DNA of 64,000 bases from Tunturiibacter gelidiferens (GTDB lineage: Bacteria > Acidobacteriota > Terriglobia > Terriglobales > Acidobacteriaceae), in contig NZ_JACCCV010000002.1 in assembly GCF_013410115.1 (NCBI RefSeq), positions 1,736,001 to 1,800,000 on the forward strand, given 5' to 3'. Of the stretch, positions 1 to 9,327 are shown piece by piece; positions within the stretch are counted from its first letter, which is position 1, and each line of letters starts with the position of its first letter. Both the position numbers and the translations under genes were made by a program. The notes under the pieces were generated by a model, which ran no database searches, was not told the DNA's origin, and saw only the letters and a list, made by a program, of their open reading frames with translations.

Positions 1-567
1 GCAAGCCTGGTCGGTCGTAGCCAGATGTGCGCTACGTTCGCGGTCGGTCCACTCATAAGGGATTCGATTCATGCTCAGGAAGGTACGAATCTCTCGGCAA
101 TCGTCATCAAATTTCGATCCGACGATCTGCACACGGCTGGAGGGAAGATTCAGCATATACTTCTGCACGACTTGTACCCGTTCGTTCAGGGTCTGTAAGA
201 TCACCGCGCTGCACTCGGGCGAGCGTCGAATCAATTCCTGCAGGTGTTGCGGATCGAGCCGTGCCAAGTGGCAAGCTGTCTTCGCGCGTACGGAGGCGGG
301 AGCTGCCGTTGCCATGAGAATCGCCAATTCACCAAAGAAATCGCCCCGCTTGTGCTCTGAGACTTCAGTTCGACGCCCCATCACATCTTTGAGCACTTCC
401 GTGGTTCCGTCCATCACGACAAAGAAAGGGGTGGGCTCCCCTTCGTGAATGAGATACTCACCCGGTTCCAGATGAAGATCGGCAGCCTGCTGCGAGAGCC
501 ACATAAGGTTCGCGTCGTTCAAGCAGGAAAAGATTGGTATTTTCTTCAACTCCGAAGATGTCAACAT
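1..567 (-). CDS. cNMP-binding / thioredoxin-reductase-like protein (partial, 3' end off window)
   Basis: The reverse strand is open from an ATG at 567 to base 1 (189 codons, no stop), so the C-terminus lies outside the window. Residues about 10-125 form a cyclic-nucleotide-binding (CAP_ED) domain, with a central GDFFGELAIL motif like the phosphate-binding cassette. After a linker, from about residue 155, the stretch CREIRTFLSMNRIPYEWTD matches the start of the domain that precedes the FAD module in fused regulator/thioredoxin-disulfide-reductase proteins. The start has AAGGA about 11 nt upstream. Its first bases overlap the stop of the upstream gene by 7 nt, so it is probably translationally coupled to the RND efflux operon. 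The domain call is from sequence; the reductase activity is inferred because that module is not visible. Confidence 0.75.
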   Translation of the reverse strand, partial: MLTSSELKKIPIFSCLNDANLMWLSQQAADLHLEPGEYLIHEGEPTPFFVVMDGTTEVLKDVMGRRTEVSEHKRGDFFGELAILMATAAPASVRAKTACHLARLDPQHLQELIRRSPECSAVILQTLNERVQVVQKYMLNLPSSRVQIVGSKFDDDCREIRTFLSMNRIPYEWTDRERSAHLATTDQAC

Positions 568-1067
568 GGCAGCTGGTGTCCTTCTTTCTGTGCGGGTAAC
601 ACTGGTCCAGGGCCGAGCCTTTCAATATGGGGCGGCATATGATGCACTGAAGCAACAAGATCGATGAACTCCGGAAATGCTTCGAATTCAGTTCTCACAT
701 GCTCCCACTCACGCACAAATAAGGGACTGCGGAACCTCCGCTCAGCGGAACGGAACATCAACTCCCACATTCGTTTTGGTATGCGACGTTCGCAGAAAAG
801 AAGATAGGTTAATGAAACCAGCGTGCAGAATCGCAACATTGAGATGGTTAAATCGTCCGTCCGCTCAGGAAGTTCCGTTCCAACTGGCACGCTCAGCCAG
901 AATGCCGCCGAAGAGTTCTTCAACAGTTCGTCATACTGGGCAGACATTGCCAGGAAGATCTGCGTCTTCACCTGCTCGCGGTGATTTAGGACCGCGACAA
1001 CCACACCGAGACCTCCCATCAGAAGCGACAATAATGTTGCGTATTGGATGATGTGCCCAAAGTTCAT
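561..1067 (-). CDS. Hypothetical single-span membrane protein
   Basis: 168 aa. An ORF extends further upstream inside the RND permease gene, but the natural start is the ATG at 1067, 5 nt after the permease stop. It opens with a hydrophobic helix (about residues 7-29), then a positively charged cytoplasmic-looking region rich in Arg, Trp and Phe. I do not recognise a firm family; the layout resembles DUF4760-type proteins. It sits between the RND permease and the cNMP-binding gene with almost no intergenic DNA, so it is very likely part of the efflux operon. Function unknown. Confidence 0.6.
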   Translation of the reverse strand: MNFGHIIQYATLLSLLMGGLGVVVAVLNHREQVKTQIFLAMSAQYDELLKNSSAAFWLSVPVGTELPERTDDLTISMLRFCTLVSLTYLLFCERRIPKRMWELMFRSAERRFRSPLFVREWEHVRTEFEAFPEFIDLVASVHHMPPHIERLGPGPVLPAQKEGHQLPC

Positions 1068-1072
1068 ATCAG

Positions 1073-4000
1073 TCACGCATGCACCCCCGATATTGCAGGC
1101 ATCTCTGCCGGTTTCTCTGAAGCAGCCGGAGCCGTGGGCTCCGTTTGTTCCCAACGGATCAACTTCAGATCCAGCACGACGAAGGAATAGAGGACGGGAA
1201 CGAGCAGAAGCGTCACGAAAGTAGCGATCGTCAGCCCCCCAATCTGCGCATAGCAAAGAGGCTCCCAAAGCGGGCCGCCGTGTGCAGCCAGCGGAAACAG
1301 CGCAATCACTGTGGCCGCAACCGTGATCATCACTGGCCGCAAACGCAGGATGCCGGCATCGATCAGCGCCAACTCCAAGTCCTCGCCCTCTTCTCGTCGC
1401 TCCTCGATAAATTCAAACAGCACAATGATGTGGCTCACAATGACGCCAATGAGACTGATGATCCCAAGGAACGCCATAAATCCAAAGGGCTGGCCCATAA
1501 TGGCGAGTGAGAAGATTGCACCGACAACGCCGTACGGAATGGCAGCAAACACGATGAGGGGTTTGAAGGCATTCTTGAACTGTGCGAGGAGTGCCAGGTA
1601 AATGGCGCTAACGCAAATGAGCAGCACCGTAGTGAGATCAGCAAAGCCGCTGACCTGCTCTTTTTGCTCGCCTGCGAAGCGGAATATGAACCCGTCGGGA
1701 AGCTGCTTCTGGAATGCCTCCAGCTTTGGCATCGCCGCTGCGATTACCTCCGAAGGTAAATGCCCCTGCGTAGGCCAACACTGCACAGTAATCGTGCGGT
1801 ACTGATCGAAGCGTCGGATTTTAGGCGTTACCGGACTCAGGGCAGTCGTCGCCACCTGATCGAGAGGCACTGGAGGGGTGTCTTGGCGCGAGAAGACGTA
1901 TAGACTGCGCAGATCGGAGAGTTGGGACCTCTCTTCCATCTGCATGCGTCCAACAATCGGAACCTGCTTGTTGCCATCTCTCAAAACTCCAGCCGTAATG
2001 CCATGAAGAGCCGCACCGACGGAATCGGAGACATCTGCGTTTGTGACGTGCGCCAGGTTTGCCCGGTCCGCATCGACGTGCACCACTTCTCTCGCACTCG
2101 GCTCGCCCCAATCGTCTCGAACTCTGGCGGCGATGGGGATGTCGCGAAAGATTTGCTTCAGCTGTTCGGCTTCCGCTCTGAGACGTGGCAGATCTTCGCC
2201 GGAGATTCTGACCTGAATTGGAATTCCAACCGGCTTGCCCGTTTCGAGGGTCCTCGTATCGATGATTGCTCCAGGAATTTGCCTGTCCAGTTCCGGCTGT
2301 AAAAGGGCAAGCAGAGGGGTCGTATCATGATTGTCTTTCGTTCGTAGAATCACCTGAGCATAGTTGGTTTGCCTGTCCTCAGGTGTGGCGCTGCTCCAGA
2401 AGCGCGGACCGCCCCCGCCCACGAACGTGGTCATCGATTGCAACACATCCTTCGGGTGTCCATGCTCTGGGTGGCTTTTGCCGTACTCTTCCGCTACTCG
2501 GCGGGTGATAGATTCCACCTGCTGAGCGGCGGTGCTGGTCGCGCTCGCGGGAGTGTCTTCAGGCAGCCACACGTCGATGTAAGAAAAGTATTGAAGATCC
2601 TTTGGAAAGAACTGCGGTTTCAGCCTGGAGAAGACAACGCCGCCCGCTATCAGCAGGACAAGCGAGCCCGCGAGGCACAGCTTTCTGTGTTCAATCGCCT
2701 TCTTTGCCGTTCGGAAATACCAGCCCGTCAACCCACGCTGCCGCCTCTCCTCAATTGGGGTTTCGATTTGGCTTTGCAAGAGAAACGAGCTGATGAGCGG
2801 CACAAAGGTCATGGAGACGAGCAGGGCCGCCAGCAGCGAACAACTGATGACGATAGGCAGACTGTATAGGAATTTCCCTGTATCTCCGGGCAACAGCAGA
2901 AATGGGAGATAGGAGACGATATTCGTGACGGTCGCAAACGCCATCGTCTTGAATAGCTTCGTTGGTCCGAGCCACGCGGCGACGGACCGTGGCTGCCCGG
3001 CGCCCAGTTCGCGCACGATAGCGTCGCCGGATACCACCGGTACATCGACCAATAGTCCAAGCGCGATGATCAGCGAAGCGATCGAGACCTGTTGCAGATC
3101 GATCCCGAGCGTGCTGATGACGCCGAACGTGATCGCGAGCGTAATCGGCATGGAAACTGCAATCAGAATGGCTGTCCGCCAGCTCCAGAAGCCAATCAAA
3201 GCCACGACGACCACCAGCACCAGCGCCTCGATCAAACTGTGGCTGAAGAGCTCAATGCTGTCGTGTACCTGCAGGGGCTGGTCTGAGGTCCTGGCCAGCA
3301 CCAGATCGGCCGGCAATGTTTTCCTGACGTTCTCCAGATTGGCGTCAACCTGTTTTCCAAAAGATCCGATCTGTTCCCCCTTCTTCATCTGGACCGAGAG
3401 CGTAATCGCGCGTGTCGTGATCCATCTGCCGTTTTCGTCGCGGCGCGTGTACCGGTTCAGGAACGAAGGGGGATTCTCGTATCCCCTGTCGATGTCCACG
3501 AGATCCCGCAAGTAAAGCGGCGTTCCGTTCTGCGACGTGCCTATCACTACATTCCGCAGATCGTCGATGCTCTTGAACTCGCCTGTGGTGTTGACGCTAA
3601 CCGTGCGTCCGCGTGCATTGATCGTTTGGCCGCTCTCCGGGAGATTCCGGGCCGCCAGGATATTGGAAAGATCCGCCGGCCTTAGCTTGTATTGCGCCAG
3701 ACGCTGCTGCGAGAAATTCAGAAAGACGTTCTCATCCAGTACCCCGGAACGTTCCGCCTTCGCCACGATCGGCAGCGTCTTGAGGCTCCGTTGAAGGGTA
3801 TCGGTAAAGTCGTCCAGGTCGCGATAAGTGTATTTATCACCGGCCACGGCCTGAAGGGCTGCGGTAGTGTTTGCAGGTTCGTCGATGATCGCAGGTTTCC
3901 ACGCATCGGGATGAAGCTCGTCGGTTTGCAGATCCTGATTTGCGAACTTCCTCAAGGCCGACTGCAGATCGGAAGTGCTGAGATTCGTAGCCAGGTCCAC

Positions 4001-4711
4001 CCCTGTGAACCCAGCTCCCGAAAACACTCGCACATCGGAACATAGATGCTGGGCTGCCATGTCTCGGGTCACGAAGGACAACTTGCGCTCAACTTCGTCG
4101 CTATCGATAGACTTTGGAAAGACCACAACGATGGAACGCCGTGACCCGGCATGCGCATCCAAGCCACTCCGGACCTGCCGAATCTGTGTCTCGACGAGCT
4201 TGCTCATCCCGGCGACCTGGGCTGGGTCGGCCGGCGGACTGGCCACTGTGAGCATCAATGCGGACGTATCCCCGAAGTCCTTGATGTACAGAATGGGCCC
4301 CGCTCCCTGGGGAAGGTCGTGGATAGCGTCCAGCCTGATCTTGACGTCGTCCAGTTCCTTGTCCCGGTCGTACTTTCCCTTTTCAGCCAGCTCGAATTGG
4401 ACCATCGCCGAACCGGTCCGGGAGGCGCTTTTGATCTCCGTCACCCACTGGTTTGAGGCGAGCGCTTGTTCGACTTTTCTAGTCACCAACTGCTCTACCT
4501 GCTCGGACGATGTTCCCTGCCATGGCACGATCACCATCGCCTGGCGTACCGGAATGTCCGGGTCTTTCCGTTGAGGCATTTTCAATAGGCCGTAGATTCC
4601 CCAGAGGAGCGCAACCGCGAGCGAAACCCAGGCGATGTGTCGCTGTTCGAGGAAGAAGCGGGCGAGATTCTGTTTCTTGTTCGTGGACTGCTCATTCTGT
4701 GCGTGTGTCAT
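1073..4711 (-). CDS. RND-family efflux permease (AcrB-like inner-membrane pump)
   Basis: 1212 aa, longer than the usual ~1040 of AcrB/MexB. It is the proton-driven inner-membrane subunit of a tripartite efflux pump. The N-terminal helix (about 23-42) is followed by a porter domain opening with MPQRKDPDIPVRQA. There is a second porter half from about 700, and a C-terminal helix bundle containing AQFKNAFKPLIVFAAIPYG and GIISLIGVIVSHIIVLFEF. In the TM4 equivalent, about residue 556, the usual acidic pair of the proton relay (VDD) reads VDVP, so one aspartate is replaced by valine. It overlaps the adaptor gene by 4 nt (ATGA). Substrate is not predictable. Confidence 0.93.
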   Translation of the reverse strand: MTHAQNEQSTNKKQNLARFFLEQRHIAWVSLAVALLWGIYGLLKMPQRKDPDIPVRQAMVIVPWQGTSSEQVEQLVTRKVEQALASNQWVTEIKSASRTGSAMVQFELAEKGKYDRDKELDDVKIRLDAIHDLPQGAGPILYIKDFGDTSALMLTVASPPADPAQVAGMSKLVETQIRQVRSGLDAHAGSRRSIVVVFPKSIDSDEVERKLSFVTRDMAAQHLCSDVRVFSGAGFTGVDLATNLSTSDLQSALRKFANQDLQTDELHPDAWKPAIIDEPANTTAALQAVAGDKYTYRDLDDFTDTLQRSLKTLPIVAKAERSGVLDENVFLNFSQQRLAQYKLRPADLSNILAARNLPESGQTINARGRTVSVNTTGEFKSIDDLRNVVIGTSQNGTPLYLRDLVDIDRGYENPPSFLNRYTRRDENGRWITTRAITLSVQMKKGEQIGSFGKQVDANLENVRKTLPADLVLARTSDQPLQVHDSIELFSHSLIEALVLVVVVALIGFWSWRTAILIAVSMPITLAITFGVISTLGIDLQQVSIASLIIALGLLVDVPVVSGDAIVRELGAGQPRSVAAWLGPTKLFKTMAFATVTNIVSYLPFLLLPGDTGKFLYSLPIVISCSLLAALLVSMTFVPLISSFLLQSQIETPIEERRQRGLTGWYFRTAKKAIEHRKLCLAGSLVLLIAGGVVFSRLKPQFFPKDLQYFSYIDVWLPEDTPASATSTAAQQVESITRRVAEEYGKSHPEHGHPKDVLQSMTTFVGGGGPRFWSSATPEDRQTNYAQVILRTKDNHDTTPLLALLQPELDRQIPGAIIDTRTLETGKPVGIPIQVRISGEDLPRLRAEAEQLKQIFRDIPIAARVRDDWGEPSAREVVHVDADRANLAHVTNADVSDSVGAALHGITAGVLRDGNKQVPIVGRMQMEERSQLSDLRSLYVFSRQDTPPVPLDQVATTALSPVTPKIRRFDQYRTITVQCWPTQGHLPSEVIAAAMPKLEAFQKQLPDGFIFRFAGEQKEQVSGFADLTTVLLICVSAIYLALLAQFKNAFKPLIVFAAIPYGVVGAIFSLAIMGQPFGFMAFLGIISLIGVIVSHIIVLFEFIEERREEGEDLELALIDAGILRLRPVMITVAATVIALFPLAAHGGPLWEPLCYAQIGGLTIATFVTLLLVPVLYSFVVLDLKLIRWEQTEPTAPAASEKPAEMPAISGVHA

Positions 4712-5925
4712 TGCTGCCTCTCCTGCTTGATCACTCGGATCAGGCTTCCATCGCTTAACTGGTTCGTGCGGTTGACGACGATTCGTTCGCCGGGCGTAAG
4801 GCCTTCGTCGATGACAACCGACTTGCCGAAGGTTTCACCAATCCTCACACTCTTCAATTGCGCAAACTGTTTTCCATCGCGCTCCGTTACAGTGAAGACG
4901 GAATAGTTATTCGAATCGGATTCCGTGGTCATCAAAGCAGTCAGTGGTACCACAGGCACAGTTTGCGTATTAGCTTGCTCAATACGGATGCGGGCGATCA
5001 TGCCAACCTTGAATAAGCGATCCCGGTTCGGGAGAGTAACCTCGATGTTGAAAACCCTGGACTCACGGTTGGCGGAGGCGGAGATTCCTGTCATTTGCCC
5101 CGTGAAGGTCCGCCCCTGCAATGCATCAAGTTGCACAGGCACCGGTGCTCCTAGCTTGAGGTGTGCCAGCATGCTGTCGGGAACTCCGAAGTTCACCTTC
5201 ACGACGCGTGTATCGTCGAGCGTGAACGCCCTTGTCCCTGCAGCAACCAGGCTGCCCGGTTCCACACTCTTTTCGACGATGACTCCAGGCATGGGAGCGT
5301 TCAGGCTCGTATCGCCAAGATTGATCCGCGCTGAGACAGCCTGCGCCGAGGCAGCGCTCAACTGCCCGCGGCGCGCCTCGATCTGACGCACGGCGGCCTC
5401 CACACTGGCGGTAGCCGACGTGTGCTGATCCACCGCCGCATCGTAATCCGGACGAGTCATTGCTTTGGCGGCATAGAGCGCATGTGCACGCTCAAAGTCA
5501 AGATCCGCCTTTGCCTGGTCGGCCTTTGCTCGGTTAAGTTCCGCTTGCGAAACATCAAGCGTACCCTGCACTGAGCGCTGCTGGCCGACCGCGGAGTTGA
5601 GCGAGGCTTCATAGTCGGAGCTGCGCAGTCGGCCCAGTGTGGCCCGAGCAGGTATTTCGTCGCCTACTTGCAGATCACGCATCCGACCATCGACGCCCTT
5701 CACTCGATACAGAGCGGCGATATAACCGGGTTCCTTGAAGGCCAGTTGAACCTCAGTGTCCGGACGAATCTCGCCGGAGTAAGTCCAACTGGGTTGGACC
5801 TGCTGTGTAGCCACAATCTCCGCCACAACGGGAACCGGCTCTGGCCCCGCCTTTTGCGTCTTTGCGCAGCCGGCGAGAACCGAAAACGCAGCAAAACTTA
5901 GAATTCCAATTGAGATACGCATCAT
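4708..5925 (-). CDS. RND efflux periplasmic adaptor (HlyD/AcrA family lipoprotein)
   Basis: 405 aa. The N-terminus is a lipoprotein signal with lipobox LAGC (Cys about residue 20), so the mature protein is probably lipid-anchored in the periplasmic face. A split lipoyl domain flanks an alpha-helical hairpin (about 100-190, rich in Ala/Gln/Glu). A beta-barrel and membrane-proximal domain follow, ending with GLTPGERIVVNRTNQLSDG, as is typical of the family. It bridges the permease encoded just downstream and the outer-membrane factor encoded just upstream, overlapping each by 4 nt. Confidence 0.93.
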   Translation of the reverse strand: MMRISIGILSFAAFSVLAGCAKTQKAGPEPVPVVAEIVATQQVQPSWTYSGEIRPDTEVQLAFKEPGYIAALYRVKGVDGRMRDLQVGDEIPARATLGRLRSSDYEASLNSAVGQQRSVQGTLDVSQAELNRAKADQAKADLDFERAHALYAAKAMTRPDYDAAVDQHTSATASVEAAVRQIEARRGQLSAASAQAVSARINLGDTSLNAPMPGVIVEKSVEPGSLVAAGTRAFTLDDTRVVKVNFGVPDSMLAHLKLGAPVPVQLDALQGRTFTGQMTGISASANRESRVFNIEVTLPNRDRLFKVGMIARIRIEQANTQTVPVVPLTALMTTESDSNNYSVFTVTERDGKQFAQLKSVRIGETFGKSVVIDEGLTPGERIVVNRTNQLSDGSLIRVIKQERQQ

Positions 5926-7319
5926 TCTTCTCCTATCGCCTTTTTCAAATCGGCTCTTGCCTTCCAGAAGGCAGTGAGAGCCTGTTGCTGCTGGCTGTCC
6001 GCGGATGCCAGATCCGACTGTGCCTGGTACAAATCTCTGCTTAATGCCGCTTCGCGCTTCACCTTCTCCTGCAACTCTTTGAGCTTCTGCCGGGCCGTAC
6101 TTTCGCTTGCATCGCTGAGGGTCAGTTGCCGGCGAGTGTTCTCCAATTGCCGACGCGCATTTCTCACCTCCAGAAGAACGGCTCGTTCCGTAGCGCCGAC
6201 GCCAACCTTGGCCTGCTCTTCCTTGGTTCGCTTTTCGTCGTATTCATGGTGCTTGCGTCCCCAGTCCCACGGTTCCCACCGAAGCGACAGGCCCACTGTC
6301 CCAACGTTGCTTGGAAAAACATTCTCGAAATTCGCAGTTGTGTAGTAACTGAATGCCAGACTTACGTCGGGGATATATTCCGCCTTCTTCGCCCGCGCGT
6401 CGTAATTGGCTTGCTGCACCTGAAGCTTCGCCTTCTTCACATCTGGCCGATTTTGAAGAGCGCGGACTTCCATGGCTTCGGATGTAGCGAGATCGGTATC
6501 TGCGTCGCCGATCGCCGCAACCCGAAACTGCGTGTGTACGTCCCGGCCCATCAGATCGTTCAATTGTTCGCTCGCCGACGCGACCCTGTCGCTCGCATCG
6601 TTGATGGCGTTCTGGATCTTCAGGAGCTGCGCATTGGCGTTCAGCAAATCCGATTCGAGAATCGTCTCTCTACCGAGGTTCACTAACGCCAGACGATGCG
6701 ATTCCCGGTAGTAAGGGAGTGACGCTTGAAGGCTATCCAAAGAGCTCTGTGCCTCGACAACCGAGTAGTAAGCACGTCGAACCTGGTCAACCACCTCCAG
6801 ACGGGTCTTCACCTGGTCCTGGCGTGTACCTTCCAACCCCAGCTCAAGAGCTTTCAATTGCAGATGCAGCTGGTACTGCGTCGAAAGCGGCTGGGCAACC
6901 GAGACATTCACTATGCCTACGGGTTTTCGCGGGATCTCGACCTTCTGATTCGTCGCCGGAATCGGCCCGGTCGCGCTGTATACCCCGAGTGCGCCTGCCG
7001 GATAAGTAACCGATGGCTTCGTAACCAATTGGGCGCCGAGCGCAGTGACCTGCGTATTCGCAAAACGTCTTGTCTTATTCGCAGCCAGATCGTCGGCGGC
7101 CCGGAGTGTATCGAGGCTGGCGGTCTTCAGGCTGCTGTTGTTCGCGACAGCTTGTTCAACCGCCTGTTCGAGAGTCAATTCAGGAAGGTTTGACTGTTGT
7201 CCCGCCGCCTGTTCAACCGTGGGCGGGGGGGATAGAGGTGTGAGATTCTGGCCTCGCGCCAGCAGCGCCAGCGTCCCCAGGGTGAAGGCCAAGTAGGTTG
7301 TGCGAGTGCGTCGTTTCAT
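5922..7319 (-). CDS. TolC-family outer-membrane efflux protein
   Basis: 465 aa. It begins with a signal peptide (KRRTRTTYLAFTLGTLALLA), then a proline-rich linker, then two OEP repeats with long alpha-helical coiled-coil segments (for example about 195-270 and 380-450). It is the outer-membrane duct of the pump encoded by the two following genes. It is the first gene of the operon. The 96 bp upstream hold a conspicuous array of 10-11 bp direct repeats that probably control it. Confidence 0.92.
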   Translation of the reverse strand: MKRRTRTTYLAFTLGTLALLARGQNLTPLSPPPTVEQAAGQQSNLPELTLEQAVEQAVANNSSLKTASLDTLRAADDLAANKTRRFANTQVTALGAQLVTKPSVTYPAGALGVYSATGPIPATNQKVEIPRKPVGIVNVSVAQPLSTQYQLHLQLKALELGLEGTRQDQVKTRLEVVDQVRRAYYSVVEAQSSLDSLQASLPYYRESHRLALVNLGRETILESDLLNANAQLLKIQNAINDASDRVASASEQLNDLMGRDVHTQFRVAAIGDADTDLATSEAMEVRALQNRPDVKKAKLQVQQANYDARAKKAEYIPDVSLAFSYYTTANFENVFPSNVGTVGLSLRWEPWDWGRKHHEYDEKRTKEEQAKVGVGATERAVLLEVRNARRQLENTRRQLTLSDASESTARQKLKELQEKVKREAALSRDLYQAQSDLASADSQQQQALTAFWKARADLKKAIGEE

Positions 7320-7354
7320 GAGGCAATGGTGCCTCGAACGCGGAAGCGGGGGGA

Positions 7355-7397
7355 GTAATGCCTCGTAAGCCCTATGTAAGCCCTACGTAAGCTAACG
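7355..7397. promoter_or_regulatory. Array of 10-11 bp direct repeats upstream of the efflux operon
   Basis: GTAAG occurs at 7365, 7376 and 7387, exactly 11 bp apart, within units GTAAGCCCTAT, GTAAGCCCTAC and GTAAGCTAACG. A weaker unit starts at 7355 (GTAATGCCTC). The array lies between the regulator stop (7416) and the start of the outer-membrane factor (7319). Tandem sites with helical-turn spacing are typical of winged-helix regulators that bind head to tail. A related array in inverted orientation precedes the regulator gene itself (9247-9274). Confidence 0.6.
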
Positions 7398-7415
7398 GCA
7401 TTGCTTGCGGCATCT

Positions 7416-9233
7416 TTACTGCGACAAGTTTAGCTTTTTCAGGAATTTGGCAAACCTGCGGTCAGGGTGAAGAGGCTGAAAAAACGGCTCGATCGCCAGG
7501 AGATTCACGAAGTTTGTTTTGTGGTCTATCGCTTCATCCAAGCGCTGGAACGCCAAATCGAAATTTCCCATCCCGACTGCGGCGAAACCTTCTGCCAGGG
7601 GAGTGACGTATTGCCGCCCCGCGAGTTGATGCAGTCTCCCGATACATTCTTCGGCTCGCGATAAGCTGCCTCCCTGGGCGTGGGCGGCGGCAAGCAGACC
7701 GATATCCAATGGTGAGGCAGATGGCGAGAGACACTGTATCACTGCGTCGTAACGCTGCTGTTGGAAGTGCAAGAGTCCTTCGTAAAATCGCGCTTCAGGA
7801 TAGTCGCGGTCCAGTTCGAAAGACTGGCGGAGATGCTTTGCGGCTGACGAATAGTCTCCTTTTATGTAATGAAGGTAAGCCATCCGCGCACAGTCGCTGG
7901 CCGAGAGTGGGTCCAGTTCAGTCGAGCGCCGAAGTCCTGACTCTGCCGCATTGGTGTCCCCCTGACACAACAAAGCCATAGCACGAAACATGTGAGCCGG
8001 CGCATGACTGGGTTGTAGTTTTAGCGCGCGGTCAAACATTCTGTCCGCTTCATCCCAACGATGCTCAAACCAGGCACGAAGTCCACCCAGCATCGTGCAT
8101 GTGTCGCCCGATTCAGGATCGAGCGCATAACCTCGCTCCGCGTTCGCTTTCACTTCTGGATACACATCGCGGCCCGAGACCATCCCGAACTGAGCCAGAA
8201 GGCCGTTCGCCCCAGCCACGCCACTATAAGCGAGAGCGTAGTCGGGATAAGTCTCTGTGAGCCTTCGTAGCTGCTCCAGGGCGGCCTGCAGCGTTTCAGG
8301 CGACTGCTGGTGAATCAGAAATCGAGCTCGCAGGTACCTTGTATATGCGTCAAGATCAGGAGGGGAGGGCCGCACTGGCCCTTGTCCTTCCGGCATGTGA
8401 AGCCTGAGTAAGTCCGCAACAGATTGTGCAATCTCTTCCTGGATAGCAAACACGTCCGGGAGCGTGCGACGGAACGTCTCCGACCAAACGTGATGACCCG
8501 ATTCGGTCTGAATTGCCTGGGCAGTGATCCGCAGTTGTTCGCCGGCCTTCCTCACGCTTCCTTCGATGACAAGATTCGCGCCGAGACGTTGCCCTACTTC
8601 CCGGATATCGACGTTGGCGCCCTTGAAGTGAAAGGCCGATGTCCGCGCAATCACGTTCAAACCAGATACCCGCGTAAGCGAGTTCGTGATCTCTTCACTG
8701 ATCCCGTCGCAAAAATAGTCCTGCTCCGGCTCCGGACTCATGTTCACGAACGGCAAGACGGCAACGCATATACGGCCTGGTGGCGGTGCGGCGTCAATCT
8801 CTTCGCGATGCTTTGCCGGCTGGGCGTCAAGCCATCGGAAGACCGGGACATAACTGCCCGGCCGCAATCCAATCAGAACCGGATCAACCGTACCCTGTCC
8901 TTCCTCGTAATAGGCCTTCAACTTCGCTCTGAGACGACGGGCCTCGACTCGAACAATCGCGTCGATGTTCGGATCGTACTCCGAGGTGCGGTCGAACACC
9001 TCCATTGCAATCGAGAACTCCTTGAGGCTATCGATATCTCCATCGATTGTCCGATTCACGATGTGCGCCAAAAACCGGCATAGCCGGACTGACGAAACGA
9101 AACCAGGGCTATTCACCACGCGCGCCAATTGGTCGCGAACCGCCGTCGCCGGCACGGGGTCGGCGGCAGAGTTGGCGAGAGATTTTTCGGATGGCAACGG
9201 CGGAGTTGGCACGTGCTTCTCTCCCGTATTCAT
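7416..9233 (-). CDS. TPR-containing regulator with TolB-like domain
   Basis: 605 aa from the ATG at 9233, chosen because GGGAG lies 4 nt upstream; an upstream ATG at 9389 has no such site and would cross the repeat array. Residues about 35-115 form a domain with motif RLCRFLAHIV and ending in VRVEARRLRAKLKAYYEE. A homologous domain starts the regulator at 27646-28899, so it is probably the DNA-binding or signalling module. Next comes a TolB-like domain (about 155-270: VAVLPFVNMSPEPEQDYFCDG) and then at least six TPR units to the C-terminus. No membrane helix is evident. It is encoded just upstream of the RND operon on the same strand and probably controls it. Its target is inferred, not shown. 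Confidence 0.8.
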   Translation of the reverse strand: MNTGEKHVPTPPLPSEKSLANSAADPVPATAVRDQLARVVNSPGFVSSVRLCRFLAHIVNRTIDGDIDSLKEFSIAMEVFDRTSEYDPNIDAIVRVEARRLRAKLKAYYEEGQGTVDPVLIGLRPGSYVPVFRWLDAQPAKHREEIDAAPPPGRICVAVLPFVNMSPEPEQDYFCDGISEEITNSLTRVSGLNVIARTSAFHFKGANVDIREVGQRLGANLVIEGSVRKAGEQLRITAQAIQTESGHHVWSETFRRTLPDVFAIQEEIAQSVADLLRLHMPEGQGPVRPSPPDLDAYTRYLRARFLIHQQSPETLQAALEQLRRLTETYPDYALAYSGVAGANGLLAQFGMVSGRDVYPEVKANAERGYALDPESGDTCTMLGGLRAWFEHRWDEADRMFDRALKLQPSHAPAHMFRAMALLCQGDTNAAESGLRRSTELDPLSASDCARMAYLHYIKGDYSSAAKHLRQSFELDRDYPEARFYEGLLHFQQQRYDAVIQCLSPSASPLDIGLLAAAHAQGGSLSRAEECIGRLHQLAGRQYVTPLAEGFAAVGMGNFDLAFQRLDEAIDHKTNFVNLLAIEPFFQPLHPDRRFAKFLKKLNLSQ

Positions 9234-9246
9234 TATGCTCCCGCGT

Positions 9247-9274
9247 GTTACGGCGAGCTTACGGCGGCTTACGG
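9247..9274. promoter_or_regulatory. Direct repeats upstream of the regulator and the divergent genes
   Basis: TTACGG at 9248, 9259 and 9269 (spacings 11 and 10 bp), with CTTAC forming the shared core. This is the reverse complement of the GTAAG repeated upstream of the efflux operon. It lies 14 bp before the regulator start and in the gap to the divergent pseudo-receiver gene at 9328, so it could serve both directions, for example as an autoregulatory operator. Confidence 0.55.
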
Positions 9275-9327
9275 CCAATCGAAGACCGGAGCGCTTAGCC
9301 TGGAATCCGGTAGTCGTTAGTGAAGCG

